64,000 nucleotides of DNA from positions 18,177 to 82,176 of the forward strand of contig NZ_CADFEJ010000023.1 in NCBI RefSeq assembly GCF_902833055.1, written 5' to 3'. The stretch's first letter is position 1. Each line of letters starts with the position of its first letter. Of this stretch, positions 63,167 to 64,000 are shown piece by piece. The position numbers and the translations under genes are program-made. Under the pieces are notes generated by a model. That model did no database searches. It had not been told where the DNA came from and saw only the letters and a list, made by a program, of their open reading frames with translations. This DNA is from Burkholderia territorii (GTDB lineage Bacteria; Pseudomonadota; Gammaproteobacteria; Burkholderiales; Burkholderiaceae).

Positions 63167-64000
63167 CTACCATTGATATCCCCCTCCTACCACGACACCG
63201 TATGAGCCCCGTGTGTTCGTTGTAACTGCGCCCTTGTATACCCAGTGGCCATCCTCCGAGAGCCGGGAAAGCCCCAGTGCTTGGCCAGATTGACCGCGAT
63301 AGACGCTCCCTGCCAGCGCCACCATATTCATCCCCGGGTGCGTCGGTTGAGGTAGGCCCGCGACCGCCATTGCGGCCGCTGCTCCACCATCGGCATCCTT
63401 TCGCACCGAATCGATACTATTTTGAAGGCTTTGGACCTGGCTGTTTGTATAGTTGTTTGCCTGATTCAGCGTGTTGTTCATTCCGGAGTTCAACTGCTGA
63501 AGGTTGACGGCATCCGTCGGTTGCGTTCCTGGTGCAACGTTCGTGATCTGGCGCTCAGCCCCGGGCGAGCCGACGCTCACGACATTTGAGCGTCCGCCGT
63601 CCGTCGAATTCGCGCCGATCGCGACCGAGTTCGACCCGGCGGTGACCTTTGGCGCATCGCTGCCGGTGCCATTCATGTCGGCGGCGATACCGTTGGTATT
63701 GGCGGAATGGATCTGGTTGTTGTTGATCGTCGTTGACAGCGAATTCAGCGAGTTGTTGATGTTCGTCACGCCGGTCGACAGCGATGCCACCGTGCTGTTC
63801 GTCGAGCTCAGGCCGGTCGACAGCGAGCCGATGCCGGTCGACGTCGACGTGGACAGCGACGTGAGGTTGCTGTTCGTCGAGCTGAGGCCCGTCGACAGCG
63901 AGTTGATCGCCGTCGAGGTCGACGTGGACAGCGACGTCAGCGAGCTGTTGGTCGAGCTCAGGCCGGTGGACAGCGAACCGATGCCGGTCGACAGCGACGA
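63167..64000 (-). CDS. Trimeric autotransporter adhesin, C-terminal part (runs off window)
   Basis: The 3' end of a second type Vc adhesin gene; the frame is open to the right edge, giving 277 residues. From the edge it shows about three copies of a 25-residue stalk repeat of the kind SLSTGLSSTNSSLTSLSTST, then VTNINNSLNSLSTTINNN. A neck follows (SNSVAIGANSTDGGRSNVVS, ITNVAPGTQPTDAVNLQQLN), and then the membrane anchor SIDSVRKDADGGAAAAMAVA to VVVGGGYQW. It is convergent with the adhesin at 60396, with IS debris between them. The passenger domain lies outside the window. Confidence 0.88.
   Translation of the reverse strand, partial: SSLSTGIGSLSTGLSSTNSSLTSLSTSTSTAINSLSTGLSSTNSNLTSLSTSTSTGIGSLSTGLSSTNSTVASLSTGVTNINNSLNSLSTTINNNQIHSANTNGIAADMNGTGSDAPKVTAGSNSVAIGANSTDGGRSNVVSVGSPGAERQITNVAPGTQPTDAVNLQQLNSGMNNTLNQANNYTNSQVQSLQNSIDSVRKDADGGAAAAMAVAGLPQPTHPGMNMVALAGSVYRGQSGQALGLSRLSEDGHWVYKGAVTTNTRGSYGVVVGGGYQW
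63767..64000 (-). repeat. Tandem 75-bp coding repeats in the adhesin stalk
   Basis: Two full 75-bp units and a partial third encode IGSLSTGLSSTNSSLTSLST plus STSTA and variants. The 25-residue period equals two heptads plus one hendecad, a spacing compatible with a trimeric coiled coil. The array continues beyond the window edge. Confidence 0.75.

Overview
The window looks like a stretch of a Burkholderia genome, most likely a member of the Burkholderia cepacia complex or a close relative. The DNA is GC-rich with strong third-position GC bias. The gene order leuC-leuD-leuB-asd-fimV-truA-trpF-trpB-(methylase)-trpA-accD-folC-dedD-cvpA-purF-metZ, followed by genes matching the second cepacian exopolysaccharide cluster (bceM to bceT), is what I associate with the second chromosome of these bacteria. 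This placement rests on recognising families and order; no search was run.

Bases 1-21870 are core metabolism. An amino-acid permease, a glutathione transferase and a cupin protein come first. Then a long + strand series makes leucine (leuCDB, with a small entericidin-like lipoprotein between leuC and leuD), aspartate-semialdehyde (asd), a FimV-like polar protein, tRNA pseudouridine (truA), tryptophan (trpF, trpB, trpA, with an orphan adenine methyltransferase between trpB and trpA), fatty acids (accD), folate (folC), a SPOR protein, CvpA, purines (purF) and methionine (metZ). Upstream of asd is an unreported-looking 39-residue ORF whose end is packed with Thr, Ile and Lys codons, which suggests attenuation control.

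Bases 21890-36350 are the exopolysaccharide region: GDP-D-rhamnose synthesis (bceM, bceN), acyltransferases (bceO, bceS and a third one at 35229), a secreted propeller protein with an EF-hand (bceP), a Wzx-type flippase (bceQ), a double glycosyltransferase (bceR) and UDP-glucose pyrophosphorylase (bceT). A 47-residue membrane ORF sits between bceS and bceT. Bases 36600-41760 hold an HU protein with a histone-H1-like tail, an AadA-like nucleotidyltransferase, a VOC protein, a general porin and a YihY-type membrane protein.

Bases 41865-51092 form a complete selenoprotein module: membrane formate dehydrogenase (alpha subunit with an in-frame UGA and SECIS hairpin, beta, gamma), FdhE, SelA, SelB and tRNA-Sec. 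SelD is not in the window.

From the end of tRNA-Sec (51093) to 64000 the character changes: lower GC, long gaps, decayed insertion sequences, an HU gene remnant and a short H-NS paralogue. Two divergent S10-type serine carboxypeptidase lipoproteins lie here, one coupled to a small exported EF-hand-like protein. Two trimeric autotransporter adhesin genes also lie here, one complete and one running off the right edge. The tRNA-Sec gene is a plausible attachment point for this accessory block.
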